From: Cryptomeria japonica
Lineage: Eukaryota > Streptophyta > Pinopsida > Cupressales > Cupressaceae
Assembly: GCF_030272615.1 (NCBI RefSeq)
Contig: NC_081409.1
Span: 239,907,832 to 239,969,831 of the forward strand
Direction: 5' to 3'
Length of the DNA: 62,000 nucleotides
The position numbers and the translations under genes were made by a program. The notes beneath the pieces were generated by a model. It was not told the DNA's origin. It made no database searches and was given only the letters and a program-made list of their open reading frames with translations. Below, in pieces: positions 24,382 through 36,987 of this stretch (the first letter of the stretch is position 1; every line of letters begins with the position of its first letter).

Positions 24382-27300
24382 ACACTTTCACAATCCTCCA
24401 CCATTGTCAAATATGACATAGTGAATGCATACAAAAATGGGATATATTAATCATGATATTTCACCTCGTGTGTATTATCTCAAAACTATGATTCTATAAT
24501 CTAGAAAAATATTCTCATTATTAAATACACAAAGATTTCAAATACAAGATGTTACTACAAAAATATTCCCCAATCCTTTGGCCTGTGAAATTTTTACTTA
24601 GCCTTCTCCAAATGTATTTGTAGCACCTGTTTTTAAAGTGTGCTAGTAGAGGTGATCATTTATGGACCATTTACAAAAAAAATCATGTTCTCTTAGTTTT
24701 ATGAGTACTGATTTCTCACTAAGGTGTTCCCATAAATTTTGAAAAAACGTACACTCAAATGGTTTGATTCATTGCCTCATGCTCCTATTAATTCCTTAGA
24801 GAACTTGGCTAAGCCTTTCATGACTTTTTATTTATAATACCAATCCTAACACATTCTTCACTCAACTGTTTCATGGACAAAAAAGAAACATGAGCCAACT
24901 ATTGATTATATTTTATTATTTTAATATTTGGCTACTAATATGAGCTCTGCATAGGGGAAAATGAGATTACAAGGATATTTATGCATGCTTTATTTCCATA
25001 TTTGCAAATTGTATATCACATATTTTATCACTCATTTTTATGATGTTACATGTAAGTTTGAGCATATCTTATTTGAATATCCCCTTATATATTAACATAT
25101 TTATAGTACTTCCCTCTTCTCCCATTAGATAAAACCATTTCCTTATTTAAAAAATAGAGAACCAAAATTTACTTGATAATATTCATGACTATCATAATAT
25201 AATTTCTAAACAAAACTACTATATGCAATTCACTACATTGAAAGAGCCTTCACATATTCTATAATAATACCTTTTGTGATGTGAATATTACCTTACCTTT
25301 TGTCAAATAAAGGGATAAGCCTATTATTGTACCTCTTAAGATTAATTATTTTTGTTCCTATAATGTGGAAAATATAGAAATTCTATAGATAGATTCATTA
25401 CATTAAAAAATAAAGCTTTTAAAATATGAAAGAGAAATGGGAGTAAACATTAACCATACTTATTATTCAAAAACTCCCTAACTTGGTAAGGTCAATCATA
25501 TGAAAATTATGATATGTCAAGGGATTCATCTTGTTCACTAAAACACAACCCATGTTGAAGTTATGCACAAAGAAAAGAGAAATCACCTAATGTGCAACTA
25601 ATTATTAATATTCTCTTAAATAATTATCAACAAGAGACACACAATACAAGAATCAAATCACAATTAATAATCTACTATAATTCATGAAGAAGATCATGGT
25701 GATACAATTTGAGTTAAGGATGATAAATATCCTCCATGATTTTATCATTAATAAGCATATCCATAGAACATATATCTATAAACCTATATTTCTCATTTAT
25801 TTATTTGTGTTTTAGAATTTTCTTCCTATGTGTTTTCACACTTTGATATGTGCATGTGTTAGTCTTGTTTCTTTCTATTCTCATTTTACTTTCGATATTA
25901 TTTATGCCATGATTATTATTTTTTTCTTACTCTTATGTCACCTTCTATAAATTGAAAGGAAGTGTAGTGTCATAAATTGTAATCCCTTACAATTTCACAC
26001 TCCTTTTTGAGCCCTTGTGTTAGTGTGTCTCCTCCTAGCTCTTTTCCAAGTCTATTTATGGCCTTGTACTACAAAACTAATGCAATATAATAATATGGTT
26101 ACCTGATTCCCTATTCTATGTGTACCAGGGCACTAGGTGTCATAGTCCCCCTAAATTGGGCCCAATTTTGAATGTGTTACTATAATGGTTCCTGCTAGTT
26201 GATTTGTAATCCTGATATTTTAATATGACCATTGGAGGCTGACCTAATTTATGAAATACATTGGGAAACCTATATAAGATAATCTTTTCTAATCCATTTT
26301 TACCCCATCCACATTCCAATAAACTTATAGAGAAAATATTATGAGTAATTTTTTTCATATTTCAGCATTATGGAGTAGCAAGTTGCAACAATCATCATGC
26401 AAGTGATTTTCCATGATTGATCTTATTTTTTCATGTTAAGTTATTGAATCAACATTTGTGGGTCCTTTCCAAAGAGCATTGAATCATCAAAAACATCAAT
26501 TTTGAGGTATTACTGTGAATTCAACACTTTCCTCAAGGTTGTATCCTCTTCCATGCAAGGGTAAGATCTATTTTTCTATTTATTCATCATTTTAGGGTTA
26601 ATTCCAAACCTAGGGTTTGACCTAGGGAAACCCCTATCAACTCAATGCTATTTTTCCTCTCTTATGTGTGCAAGATTTATATTTATTATAGAAGGAATAT
26701 AGATTCAAAAACTGTAGACTATGACAAAGAGAACTAGATTTAAATAAGCAGAAAACCCTAGATAGTGGCAATCATCACACATTGTCTGACACTTTTCTAA
26801 CAAAATTTTAGGAGGATATTTTGAATGACATCTTGATCTCGAATCTATTTTTGATATCTATATCAGAAACCTTCAAGACTAGGACATATATTCATATAGT
26901 CCAACACTTTCAAATTCAAATTGCAAACACAGGTTCCTTTTGGATTCCCATTTCCAGATCTATACTTAGAGTCTACAGGTCTATTATGTAGCTTATTGTT
27001 TATGTTGATTACTCTTAATTTTACATCATTAGCCCTAGTTCTTGCATTCTCTTATCACATCAAATCATTTAAGAAAAAAAAATAAGTCAACCATAGTGCT
27101 CAACTCTCACCCATTAGTCCTTTGAAGATGGTCCTTATTCTTTATTATTGAATGTATTGATCTATTAAATGAGTTTGATTCATAGTTTACATAATTATAC
27201 TAGTGAATCCAATTTACCTACATTACATTTTGGTGAGCCCGACGTATCATATTCTTACATTAACTTCTAAATTTCGCTTTCAAATCTTATTTGCATGAAT

Positions 27301-27650
27301 TTATTTGACTCATATTTTCAATCATTTCTAAAATATATCATTTATGCACTTACATTTCGTGCATCCAAAGGTCTAGTTCGCCAAATTTTATATTTTGGTG
27401 AACTCGGTGCTACTTATATATATCTTGCATAAATTTGATTGGCTATTTTTCAGATATGATTTTTCACTATGGAATTTATAAAATCTGATTGGTTTCCACT
27501 ATCACATGTGATTGCATTGTTTATTAGCTATATTTATCAAAATCATGTGTTGAATATTGGCTTCTTTCACATCATTTTACTTGCATTGATCCATTGCATT
27601 CTAAAGTATTCCATAATAAGGGTTTCAAATATGTTTCCTATTGATCAAGT
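24382..27650. other. AT-rich intergenic stretch without genes
   Basis: No long frame in either strand. Two similar short blocks, TTTTGGTGAGCCCGACG (near 27230) and TTTTGGTGAACTCGG (near 27392), could be decayed gypsy primer-site regions. A dispersed repeat block is annotated separately at 25965-26045. Confidence 0.6.
25965..26045. repeat. Dispersed repeat block K, copy 1
   Basis: It is shared with 41474-41556: a perfect inverted repeat AATTGTAA-TCCC-TTACAATT followed by GAGCCCTTGTGTTAGTGTG and TCTCCTCCT. The TGTAA start could mark an LTR end of another family, which is not proven. Confidence 0.6.
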
Positions 27651-28726
27651 TGAAAGCACCAGAATACTGAGGGGGGGTGAATCACTATTCTCAGAGATTA
27701 AAACTTTTCTTCACAATTATAACCTTCCACTTAAATATCAAACAATATTAACTGATATAAAGTAGTTAATGCAAAATAAATATGAAGAACGCAACCACAA
27801 GATAAAAATTGGATTTTATACGTGGAAAAACCAAATGGGAAAAACCACAGAGTGTTAACTCATAGGATAATATAACTAGTTATATTTGTGCTTACAAAGA
27901 GGGGTGTCTCAGTGCCAGATTACAAAAATGGCTCACTATCGGACTGCTCACTACATATACAACAAAAAGATGGCTAACATCCAAAATGCTCACTACAAGT
28001 AAAAGTGTTGAACTAGAAGGTATGGCATCTCCAAATGCATGGGATTATTTCTAAGGTTAAGCTCATATTACATATCTCAAACTCTACAACATATCCAATT
28101 AGATATCTATGTATAACTATTCTGCAACAAGTTCGGTAAAGGACTACTGCACCACTGCAACACTATCTCATTTTGTTGTTTGCAACATATAATTTACATA
28201 CTGCTATCTTCACTACCAACTTCCACACATCACACACCTTAGTCTTGTTCTTCTCTTTCATCCTTCCTTACTTATGCTACTACATATGTGTATGTATATA
28301 TATTGGAAGTTACAAATACAAAATAGTGTGTTGGCCAAGCCCAACATATTATCAATATGCTCATGTCATCCTCCACAATACTTCTACACACTTTCTTTAC
28401 ATACTCCAATTGTCAATGCATATACTGAGATTATCATAATGGGGTAGGGTCATCCGAACCCAAGAATACCAACCCATTATCACAAAATCAAGCTCAATAT
28501 CTCCAAAATGTAGACTCCACACATAACAAGAAAACCGCAACACAAAACTTGAAGAGATGCTTCTGACAATTATCAAAGCAGCTAACATCAAGACACAAAA
28601 CTAATACCGGGATCAATGAGAACTCCTAACTCGGGATACTAGGATCAATGAGAAATTTAGGAAACCTCAAAACTCATCATCTAGAGTTGTCCATAACATA
28701 TTACCTTTATCATGCTACATAATGAC
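27651..28726 (-). repeat. LTR G, part 1 (reversed, split by element III)
   Basis: On the minus strand the sequence ends with the usual CCCCCCCTCAGTATTC block and terminal CTTTCA at 27651, and has TTTTTCCC...GGTTTTTCCACGTA near 27822-27850. The start of this LTR lies beyond element III at 36922. The two parts join at the ATGAC target site. Confidence 0.75.
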
Positions 28727-29899
28727 TGTTACTACTTACTAAGTTGCCATTAGTTTTGTGTCCAAAGTCATTCTATATACTCTAGTCGGTTACTACTACC
28801 AAAATATTCAGTCGGTAAGCACAGAGCAGTCGGTTATAGAAGAAAGTAGTCACAGAGCTTAGTATACACTGAGTTGTCTACCAAGTAACACTATATGTCT
28901 ACCAAGCAGCAATAATGATATACGGAGTTGATATACACCGAGTGAAATGTGTTACCAGATTCATTGAACCTAGACACATGTGTGGAAACATGTTACAAGA
29001 TCGAGTAACAAAGAACCGTTATCTCATTGGAAATTGCACTTAAAGATTTTGTATGATCTTGAGGTCATCTATCTAATGAAATATTTTGTATGGTTATTCA
29101 TTCAATAAATCATGTTTGTAAGATCGAAGCAATGAACAGATCACCAACATAAGAGATCTATTTATACAGCATAAGTTAGGATCAGTCAATAGACATATGT
29201 GTATGAAACAAGACATGTGTAAGAGATAAGGAAGAACTGAGTATTGTGACTATCAAAGACACAGAGGTCACCGAGAAGGATTTCATAGAACAGTCAAGGA
29301 ACAGAGTAAACAAAAGGGTTTACCAAGTTAATCTATGGATTACCAAGGTATGCTATAAGCAAGGTAATCTCATTTTGAGCACATAGAATCTGCTATAACA
29401 TTTCAAATGTAAAGTTGCAGATATTTGTAAAGATTTTATTGTAATATTTTGATTTGTAAGAGAAACCTTTAACAGGGTAAAAGACTCTAACAAAGTCTAT
29501 AAATTGTAAATTATTTAACCAGGTGCAGCATTTAGAATGAGTGTTGTAAAATCCTTTAGCAAGGTAGATCTAATGATCTTGATACTCCTAATAGGGTAAG
29601 CTATCAGAAATAGCTAAACATGTAGCTCTAACCGAGCAACCTTTATTATTGCAGTAGTGAAGTTGTGAGTGCCATCCCCACCACAGTTTTTCTCTCTAAC
29701 CAAGAGTTTATGCGTAACCAAAATATATGTGTTATGGAGTGAATCATGTATGATTGTTATTTATTTGTTTTAGCTTTATTTTATGTTACAGCAGTTTTTG
29801 GTTTATCCATAATAGTAAAGTTATTGTTGAAGAAAGGATTTGAAGTACTGATTCACCCCTCCCCTCTCAGTACATTAGCTTTTCATATTGGGCCTAACA
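28727..29899 (+). repeat. 5' LTR of element III
   Basis: TGTTACTACTTACTAAG...GGGCCTAACA. CCGAG-type motifs, here partly changed to CCAAG, recur in the first 250 bp. A TATTTATA run lies at 29157-29164. GTTTTTCTCTC...AAGAGTTT near 29685-29710 replaces the CCC/GGG block of other LTRs. CACCCCTCCCCTCTCAGT lies near 29854. Confidence 0.92.
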
Positions 29900-29901
29900 A
29901 T

Positions 29902-29913
29902 TGGAATCAAAGC
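29902..29913 (+). promoter_or_regulatory. Primer binding site of element III
   Basis: TGGAATCAAAGC, two changes from the plant iMet site TGGTATCAGAGC, two bases after the LTR. Confidence 0.75.
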
Positions 29914-29961
29914 TTGAATCTTGAAAAAGGGTTTAACAGCCTAAAGAAAAAGATCTTATCA

Positions 29962-31314
29962 ATGGAAGGCTATAAACAATCTCAGAGAATTGTGTATCTA
30001 CAAGAAGAGTTGGATCATGCTAATCAAGTGATTGCAGACATGCAAAGACAAATGCAAAAATCATTGAAAGTTAGAAGAATATTGTCTGATGATTTACAGG
30101 ACTCTCAAGAGTTAGTGGAACAAATTGAGACATCATCTGAGAACAGTATATCTGAAGAGACTAAAGAAATGATTGGAGAACTAAAAGAAAAGAACAAAAC
30201 ACTGACTGATCAGCTAAAAGCAATGAAAAGAGGACATGAACATTTCAGCACACAGATGACTGAAAATCTTGATGCATTAAGGACAGCCAAGGATAAAGTA
30301 AGAGATCTAGAAAGAGAAAAACAACAGCTTGAAGCATTAGTATCTGAAAAGAATGATGAAATCACAAGGTTGACTGGGATTCAACAAAATTTGTCAAATC
30401 AATTGGATTATGCACATCATGAAGCAAATTTGAAAGATGATGAGAATCAAGCATTAAAACTTGAACTATCAAGGTTGACCAATGAACTTGAAACAGAGAA
30501 GAAATCCAAAGAAACATTGAAAAAGAGTTATGAAGCATCAAAGATGTTGGATGAACAACTGACTACAAATAGACCCAACAAAGTTGCAAGACTTGGTTAC
30601 AATGGAAAAGACTCTACCGAGAAGGGAATCCATACTATCGAGAGAGGAGAATCATCAAAGCAAGGTGGAAATAAGAGGAACATCAAAGGAAAGAAGCCTA
30701 TTTGCAACTACTATGGAAAACAAGGACATGCTGCTAATATGTGCCAAATCAGAAAAGGTAAGCAATCGAATGTCACTAGGTCTAATGGTTATTGTCACAA
30801 TTGCAATAAATATGGTCACACATCTAACCAATGTAGGACAAAGTCTACTAGCAATTATCAGAAGGTAAAATTCAAAGGATTTTGTAAAAACTACAATAGA
30901 TATGGACATAGTACCGAGAAGTGTTGGTTTAAGAAAAAGAACTATATGTGGTCTGCACACTGAGCAAATACTAGAGGCTACCGAACTCACACAGATCATA
31001 ACCGACAGTATTCTATAGTACCATGGGATTACAATACAAGGATATGGTGTGAATGCTATGGAAGATATGGACACATAAGTGCCAACTACTTTATAAGGTT
31101 TGGAATGAACAACCGAAGATCATGGAGAAATCCTGGTATGCCATGTTTTCATTGTCACAAGGTTGGACACTCGGCTAGAGATTGCAGAGATCAACCTAGA
31201 GGAGACACTGGGGAAATAAGAAGCAAATTACAAATGATTTGGAAAAAGAAGGAATTTGTGTCAAATGAAGAAAGCACCTTACTTACCGAGCTAGGTGCAT
31301 GTATTCCAAATTAA
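29962..31314 (+). pseudogene. ORF1 of element III: coiled coil plus five zinc knuckles
   Basis: The ATG at 29962 lies 60 bp after the PBS and is preferred over an in-frame ATG inside the LTR. The frame runs about 450 codons with one TGA (30961-30963, fits CGA to TGA). Residues ~10-195 are a long charged coiled coil. Five CCHC-type knuckles follow, at residues ~248, 279, 308, 363 and 395. Knuckles 2 (CHNCNKYGHTSNQC) and 5 (CFHCHKVGHSARDC) are complete. Knuckles 1 and 3 have Tyr for the second Cys, and 4 has Tyr for the last Cys, each explained by TGY to TAY. Position and knuckles suggest a nucleocapsid or RNA-packaging role. There is no UBN2-type copia gag domain. Five knuckles is more than copia gag normally has. 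Confidence 0.8.
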
Positions 31315-31854
31315 TCGGTAAAGGTATGAAGGGACTGCATTCTTTCAAAGGTTAAATCTTAACAGTTCCTATTTTATCATGTACTTAATTCAAAATCTGC
31401 ATAACTAAAGATGCATTAGGAAATTTGAAATTTTATCTAGTCTTTAGGAAGCCTATCAAGTCAGTAAATACAGGAAGCCTATCAAGTCGGTAAATACAGG
31501 AATTCTAGCTACTCGGTAAAAGCATAAAAAGGAAGTGGTACGGAGTGCATTTAATGTTTTTGACCTAACTTCACAGAGCCCGATAAGGTATATTGTGTAC
31601 TTAAAGTTTTTGCGCGGTCATTTTACACTTACCAAGTTTTCAAGAGAGCAAAGCAAAGCGACTCAAAGGCGATCAAACCTCCTACGAAGCGAAATTCAAG
31701 GTATTTACACATCAATCTCAAGCATTTCTAAGAGCTACCTATCGGGAAATATCAGTGTGATTATCTATTTTATATTTGCTAAGTGGAAAGCGTCTGTCGT
31801 TTAAAAGTCTTCAAACCCTAAGAATCTTTTGTTAGTATTTATCTGAAATTTGCA
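31315..31854 (+). other. Spacer between ORF1 and ORF2 of element III
   Basis: Noncoding. It holds a 26-bp direct duplication (31447-31498, unit starting AGGAAGCCTATCAAG) with one difference, and several TCGGTAAA motifs. Confidence 0.7.
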
Positions 31855-34800
31855 ATGGTACCTAAGATCTAGAAGCCCGTTGTTGTTGAAAACATTGAAA
31901 AGCCCTCACTGAAATACTCTCTAACTCCCAAAGTAGCATCTGAACTGGATGATAAAACTTCATTTTCACTCACTCCGGATAGGGTTTTATTAGTTGAGGA
32001 TGTCAGATTCTTCACTAAGTGTCGTGTTGAGGAACTAGTTCATGTTGAAATCAAGGACACATATGATGAATTGTGTACCGATGGGAAATTGGATAGCAAG
32101 TATGAACACATCAAAATCAAGGGATTGACTGAAGCCCTAACCTATCCCCGTGTCTTCAAAACCCAATGGGTCAAGTTTGTTCTAAGCAAAGTTCATGATG
32201 ATTTTATGTGGTTAGAGGAGCAACCATTCAAAATCACCAAGGAAATCATTCATTTGATCACCGGTTACCCTATTTTTGATCATGCCCAAGCTCAGAAAAT
32301 GATATCACAGAAGGAATTGATCACTTTAACTAGAGTTGAATCTGATTGCAGAGGACTGAAATTGAACAATGTGATAGATGCAGACCTGAAGTTTGCCATT
32401 AGAGTCATAGGTTATTGTTTCTTCCGATCGGCAAGGGAAAACAATGTACCTTGTGTAGCAGTCGATTTAGCATATAAAATTGTGAAGAAAGGAATGAAAA
32501 TTGATCTTTGTGAAGTATTGTTGAAACACCTGTTTGAGAATCTAAACACCATAAGGAAGCCGAAGAAGAACAACTCAGCTAACACACTGAAGTTTGGATC
32601 ACTTTTGGTATGTATGTTTTTCTATTTTGATTAATTCTTTCCATCAGTTGGTAATGTAGTTTGGGAGCTACACTGACCAATCACCCATCAAATCAATGAC
32701 TTCATCAAATGGCTAGGTGATAACTTTAATGATATTATGGATGATTACTTTAGCAAGTTTCAAGAAAAGATGCATAACAGGTATAGAATTCCACCCAAGC
32801 TAGTAGAGAAATACAAGGATGACATATGCTTTGAAGTAGACACCGACTACTGCTATGTTAATGTTGTGGAACCGAGAACTCAATCTTTGCCACCTATGGG
32901 TTGTGAGATTGATTTTGACATCACACAAAAGCAGATAGATGCTTTTCTTACATTACCAAGACATGCTACCGAGCTAAGATACGGTACATATGAAGAAGTT
33001 AAAGAGAAAGTTAATATGAGAATTGTAGTACCCAAGGCTACAAGGAAAGCAACAAAAATGATCAATGCATTAAAAGAGAAATTTGGAGAAGGTTCTTCCT
33101 CCATACCTATCAAGGGCACTCTAGTCATCACCGAGGAGGAATCTAAAGCCCAAGAGGCAGCTATTACAATGAGCACCGAGTTGCCTAAAGGGAAAGTTTT
33201 GAAAAGGAAGAAACATGATACATCAAAGGTATCACCAACTCCTTCAGTAAAGCACCCAAACACAAGATCATCTACAGCGTCACCGAGTAAGAAACCAATG
33301 AATTTTGTCATACCAAAGGTAACAAAAACTTATAAGAAATCTACTCGGAGACTCATTTTGACTAAAGAGTCCAGTGACACCAAATTTGAAGACAAAAACA
33401 AATTTCAGATTGTCAAGAGTAAAAAGGTAGATGTACACAGTGTTGATAATTTTTGTGCTAATCTGAAGCAATATGGTGGATTTGGAGCATTCAGATATGT
33501 TAAGTATGAATCTAGATCTGATGATGAAAAGAGACAAATAGAAGAAGTTGTCATCTACACACTTCTGAAATTTTGATTGGTCCCATTGGAAGTAACTAAT
33601 TCTCTTCCAAAAGAATTGTATTTGCATATTGATAATAGGTGGAAGTATGTCATGGACTTAGAGAAATGGATGAGAGAAAGAAGTTTGGTACATCTCTTTC
33701 CAGACATGTCGGTAGATGAGATCAATGAACATCTGAAAAACTGCCACACAAACTTCCTAGTCAAGCAAAGAGCCTTGAAATTGATGAATGGCCTTTACTT
33801 GGATGTAGAGAATGAGACCAAGGAAAAGTGGCAGGAAATCTTTCGAATCAAGAATGTTGGTGAGCAAGTTGAAGTTGAAATAGTTGATTTCACCGAGCAA
33901 GATCCTGATATCACCGAGCAAGACCCTGCTGACACTATACAAATTGATGAGGATATCATGGACACCGAGGCACAAGAATGGGAAATGATAGAAGGGATGC
34001 ATATGCCAAACTGGTATCCAGTGAGTCTGTTTTGGAACAAGTTGAGCCCTATCCTCTGGTCACTCAGCCTATTTCAACTAAGGCCCCTCAGGATACTAAA
34101 CAAGGAACAGAGGATCACAACTCTACAAAAGGAGAAGCTACTTCTCAGGCCACCAGGGAACAGACTTCTCAAGCTCCTTCTAGCACTGAAAATGTTACAA
34201 CTGAGACCTGAGAAAAGATTCACTGAAGGCTACATCAGAGGTTCAAGAAATTGATAAAAGTGTTGCCTCTACCGAGCAACCTACCAAGGGTCAACAAGCC
34301 TCCCAAGCCATTGTATTAGTTCAACCAGTGAAATCTAAAGAAAAGAAAATGAAAAAGCATAGTTTCAAATTAGATTTGTCAAAACCAATAGTGTTGTCAA
34401 ATGTAGACATATCCAAATTAAAAGGGCAAGCACTCATTGAATTCGATGAACTATGCAAAGCCAAAGTAGAACAGGAAAAACAAATGGCTATTCAAAAGAA
34501 AAACAAAGTACTTCAGAAGGTGAAAGCACTATTAACATATATGCTACTTGAAGCTACAGTGTCAAAAGATGCAGCCATCCATATTCAACTGGATGAACTC
34601 CTAACTAAAATAGAGACATCTGGAGTAGACGCATCTGAATATTTGAGCAAATTGAAGGACAAAGAGCTCACTGCTAAAATGATTGAAGAGGTACAGAAAG
34701 CTATTGCTATTAGAAAAGTAAAACTTGTCAAATTTATTACTGAGTTGTCCCCTCAACTCAAGCATATTCTTTATTTATTTCAGAAACTCTGTGTATTCTC

Positions 34801-35227
34801 TTTATTCATTAAAGATATCAAAAATAAAATAGAAGTGATTGAGAAAGAGATCACCAATCTCTTAAATAAGTTGACCACTGAGCCAAATTATATTCAGCAT
34901 TTATATACAAAGTTACAAAAGGTCATGGCTCAACAATTGGAACTTAGGAATGAAGAGCACAAGATCGGGATGGATATAATGACTCTTCAGGCATTATTCA
35001 TTCCTCATCTTTCATCCGTCCAAGAGCAGATCAACAAGGCTACCTCCCTATCCACTCAGCCAGAGGGAAGCACCTTAGATGGACTAATTCCACTGTTAGT
35101 TGACATTACAGCTCAGAATTCACTAATGAAAAGTGTCAAGGATGCCCTCTCTGTCACTCTTACCGAAGGACAAAGTACAAATCCATTTTTGATTAGTTGC
35201 CTCCACCGAATGGTAAATAAGTCTTGA
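31855..35227 (+). pseudogene. ORF2 of element III (third copy of the unknown ORF)
   Basis: The ATG at 31855 gives the only full N-terminus of the family in this window. Frame 1 runs to about 34000 with stops at 31870 (TAG), 32632 (TAA), near 32677 (TGA) and 33574 (TGA). Two frameshifts near 34000 and 34212-34328 lead into the C-terminal frame that ends at 35225-35227. Blocks shared with copies I and II: PFKITKEIIHLITGYP, LKFGSLLVC, KYKDDICFEVDTDY, VEPRTQSLPPMGCEID, a helical block at 33500-33850 and a C-terminal coiled coil (34328-35000). The middle is Lys/Ser/Pro-rich and probably disordered. Function unknown; a distant link to plant envelope-like/transposon proteins is possible. Confidence 0.75.
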
Positions 35228-35581
35228 TGTTTGTCAAAAAGGGGGAGTGAGTATAGTATCAAAGTATTAAAGGGGGAGTGTAGTATACAGGGGGAGTATA
35301 CCGAGCAGAACAGAGTATCCAAATGCACAGTTAATTTTGACAAGGGGAGCAGTGAACTGAGCAGTGACAACCGAGCAGTTAATACAAAATATTGATCGCA
35401 AAGCATGCAAAATCAGAGTTATGTATAGTATATTGATAAGGGGAGTATATCTGAATATACTATTTCATTGACAAATGTATATACTGTCAGTTTAGTCAAA
35501 TTTTGTAAGCATATAGATTTTTGAGTTATGACTTTGAAAGTAGTTTTGTCAAACATCTCAACTAATGTCAAAAGGGGAGAT
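35228..35581 (+). promoter_or_regulatory. Six polypurine tracts before 3' LTR of element III
   Basis: GGGGGAG or AGGGGAG tracts lie near 35240, 35271, 35290, 35343, 35439 and 35572. Only the last abuts the LTR (AAAAGGGGAGAT). AACTAATGTCAA at 35560-35571 pairs with TTGCCATTAGTT at 35599-35610 with one mismatch. Confidence 0.8.
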
Positions 35582-36753
35582 TGTTACTACTTACTAAGTT
35601 GCCATTAGTTTTATATCCAAAGTCATTCTATATACTCTAATTGGTTACTACTATCGAAATATTCAATCGGTAAGCACAGAGCAGTCGATTATAGAAGAAA
35701 GTAGTCACAGAGCTTAGTATACACCGAGTTGTCTATCGAGTAACACTCTATGTCTACCGAGCAGCAATAATGATATACCGAGTTGATATACATAGAGTGA
35801 AACATGTTACCAGATTCATTGAACCTAGACACATGTGTGGAAATGTGCTACAAGATCGAGGAACAAAGAACCGTTATCTCATTGGAAATTGCACTTAAAG
35901 ATTTTGTATGATCTTGAGGACATTTATCCAATGAAATATTTTGTGTGGTTATTAATTTGATAGATCATGTTTGTAAGATCGAAGAAATGAACAGATCACT
36001 GACATAAGAGATCTATTTATACAACATAAGTTAGGATCAGTCAATAGACAGATGTGTATGAAACAAGGCATGTGTAATAGATAAGGAAGCACTGAGTATT
36101 GTGACTGTCAGAGACACAGAGGTCACCAAGAAGGATTTCAGAGAACAGTCAAGGAACAGAGTAAACAAAAGGGTTTACCGAGTTAATCTATGGATTATCG
36201 AGGTATGCTATAAGCAAGGTAATCTCATTTTGAGCACATAGAATCTACTATAACATTTCAGATGTAAAGTTGCAGATATTTGTAAAGATTTTATTGTAAT
36301 ATTTTTAGTTGTAAGAGAAACCTTTAACAGGGTAAAAGACTCTAACAAAGTCTATAAATTGTAAAGCCTTTAACCAGGTGCAGCATTTAGAATAAGTGTT
36401 GTAAAATCCTTTAGCAAGGTATATCTAATGATCTTGATACTCCTAACAAGGTAAGCTATCAGAAATAGCTAAACATGTAGCTCTAACCGAGCAACCTTTA
36501 TTATTACAGTAGTGAAGTTGTGGGTGCCATCTCCACTGCACTTTTTCTCTCTAACCAAGAGTTTCTATGTAACCAAAATATATGTGTTATGGAGTGAATC
36601 ATGTATGATTGTTATTTATTTGTTTTAGCTTTATGTTATGTTACAACAATTTTTGGTTATGCATAACAGTAAAGTTATTGTTGAAGAAAGGATTTGAAGT
36701 ACTGATTCACCCCTCCCCTCTCAGTAAATTAGATTTCCATATTGGGCCTAACA
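35582..36753 (+). repeat. 3' LTR of element III
   Basis: Matches the 5' LTR over its whole length with a few percent divergence by eye. CCGAG motifs are better kept here (35700-35790). Ends CCTAACA and is followed by ATGAC. Confidence 0.93.
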
Positions 36754-36922
36754 ATGACTTCGGACTAAAACAACAACATTGTACTAACTGCATGCAATCC
36801 TCACATACAACATTCACAACATCCATAAAATCCAGACCAATATCCTAAACACATACACTGTCTGGTCCAAACCAGATAGCAGGTTTGACATCAATGACAA
36901 GATCATTCACACAAGTCTAACA
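36754..36922 (-). repeat. LTR G, part 2 (start of the reversed LTR)
   Basis: On the minus strand it starts TGTTAGACTTGTG at 36922 and carries CTTGTCATTGATGTCAAACC, the start signal of the other LTRs. It continues at 28726 beyond element III. Total LTR G is about 1.24 kb. A weak GGAGAT precedes the start, so this may be the 3' LTR of a minus-strand element whose body is lost. Confidence 0.72.
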
Positions 36923-36987
36923 ATCTCCAACAATTTCCTACATTCACTTAATTTCTAAAACAATTCATACATCTTTCATGTTGCTAT

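Larger units (their letters stand above)
28727..36753 (+). mobile_element. Complete non-autonomous LTR element III (ORF1 + ORF2, no pol)
   Basis: An 8.0-kb element with LTRs of 1173 and 1172 bp and perfect ATGAC duplications (28722-28726 and 36754-36758). It has a degenerate iMet-type PBS and a polypurine cluster. Between the LTRs are a coiled-coil/knuckle ORF1 and a long ORF2. No protease, integrase, RT or RNase H motif was seen in any frame. It inserted into the reversed LTR G. Its cis signals match those of the copia elements here, so mobilisation in trans by a Sirevirus-like copia is the likely mode (inference). Confidence 0.9.

Noticed and set aside
27230-27410. Two TTTTGGTGA-CCGACG/CTCGG blocks as gypsy primer sites
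   Set aside because: No LTR end precedes them and no gag follows; kept only as a remark.
31535-31804. ORF of 89 codons between ORF1 and ORF2 of element III
   Set aside because: No similarity to the corresponding place in other elements, and it overlaps a spacer with direct duplications.
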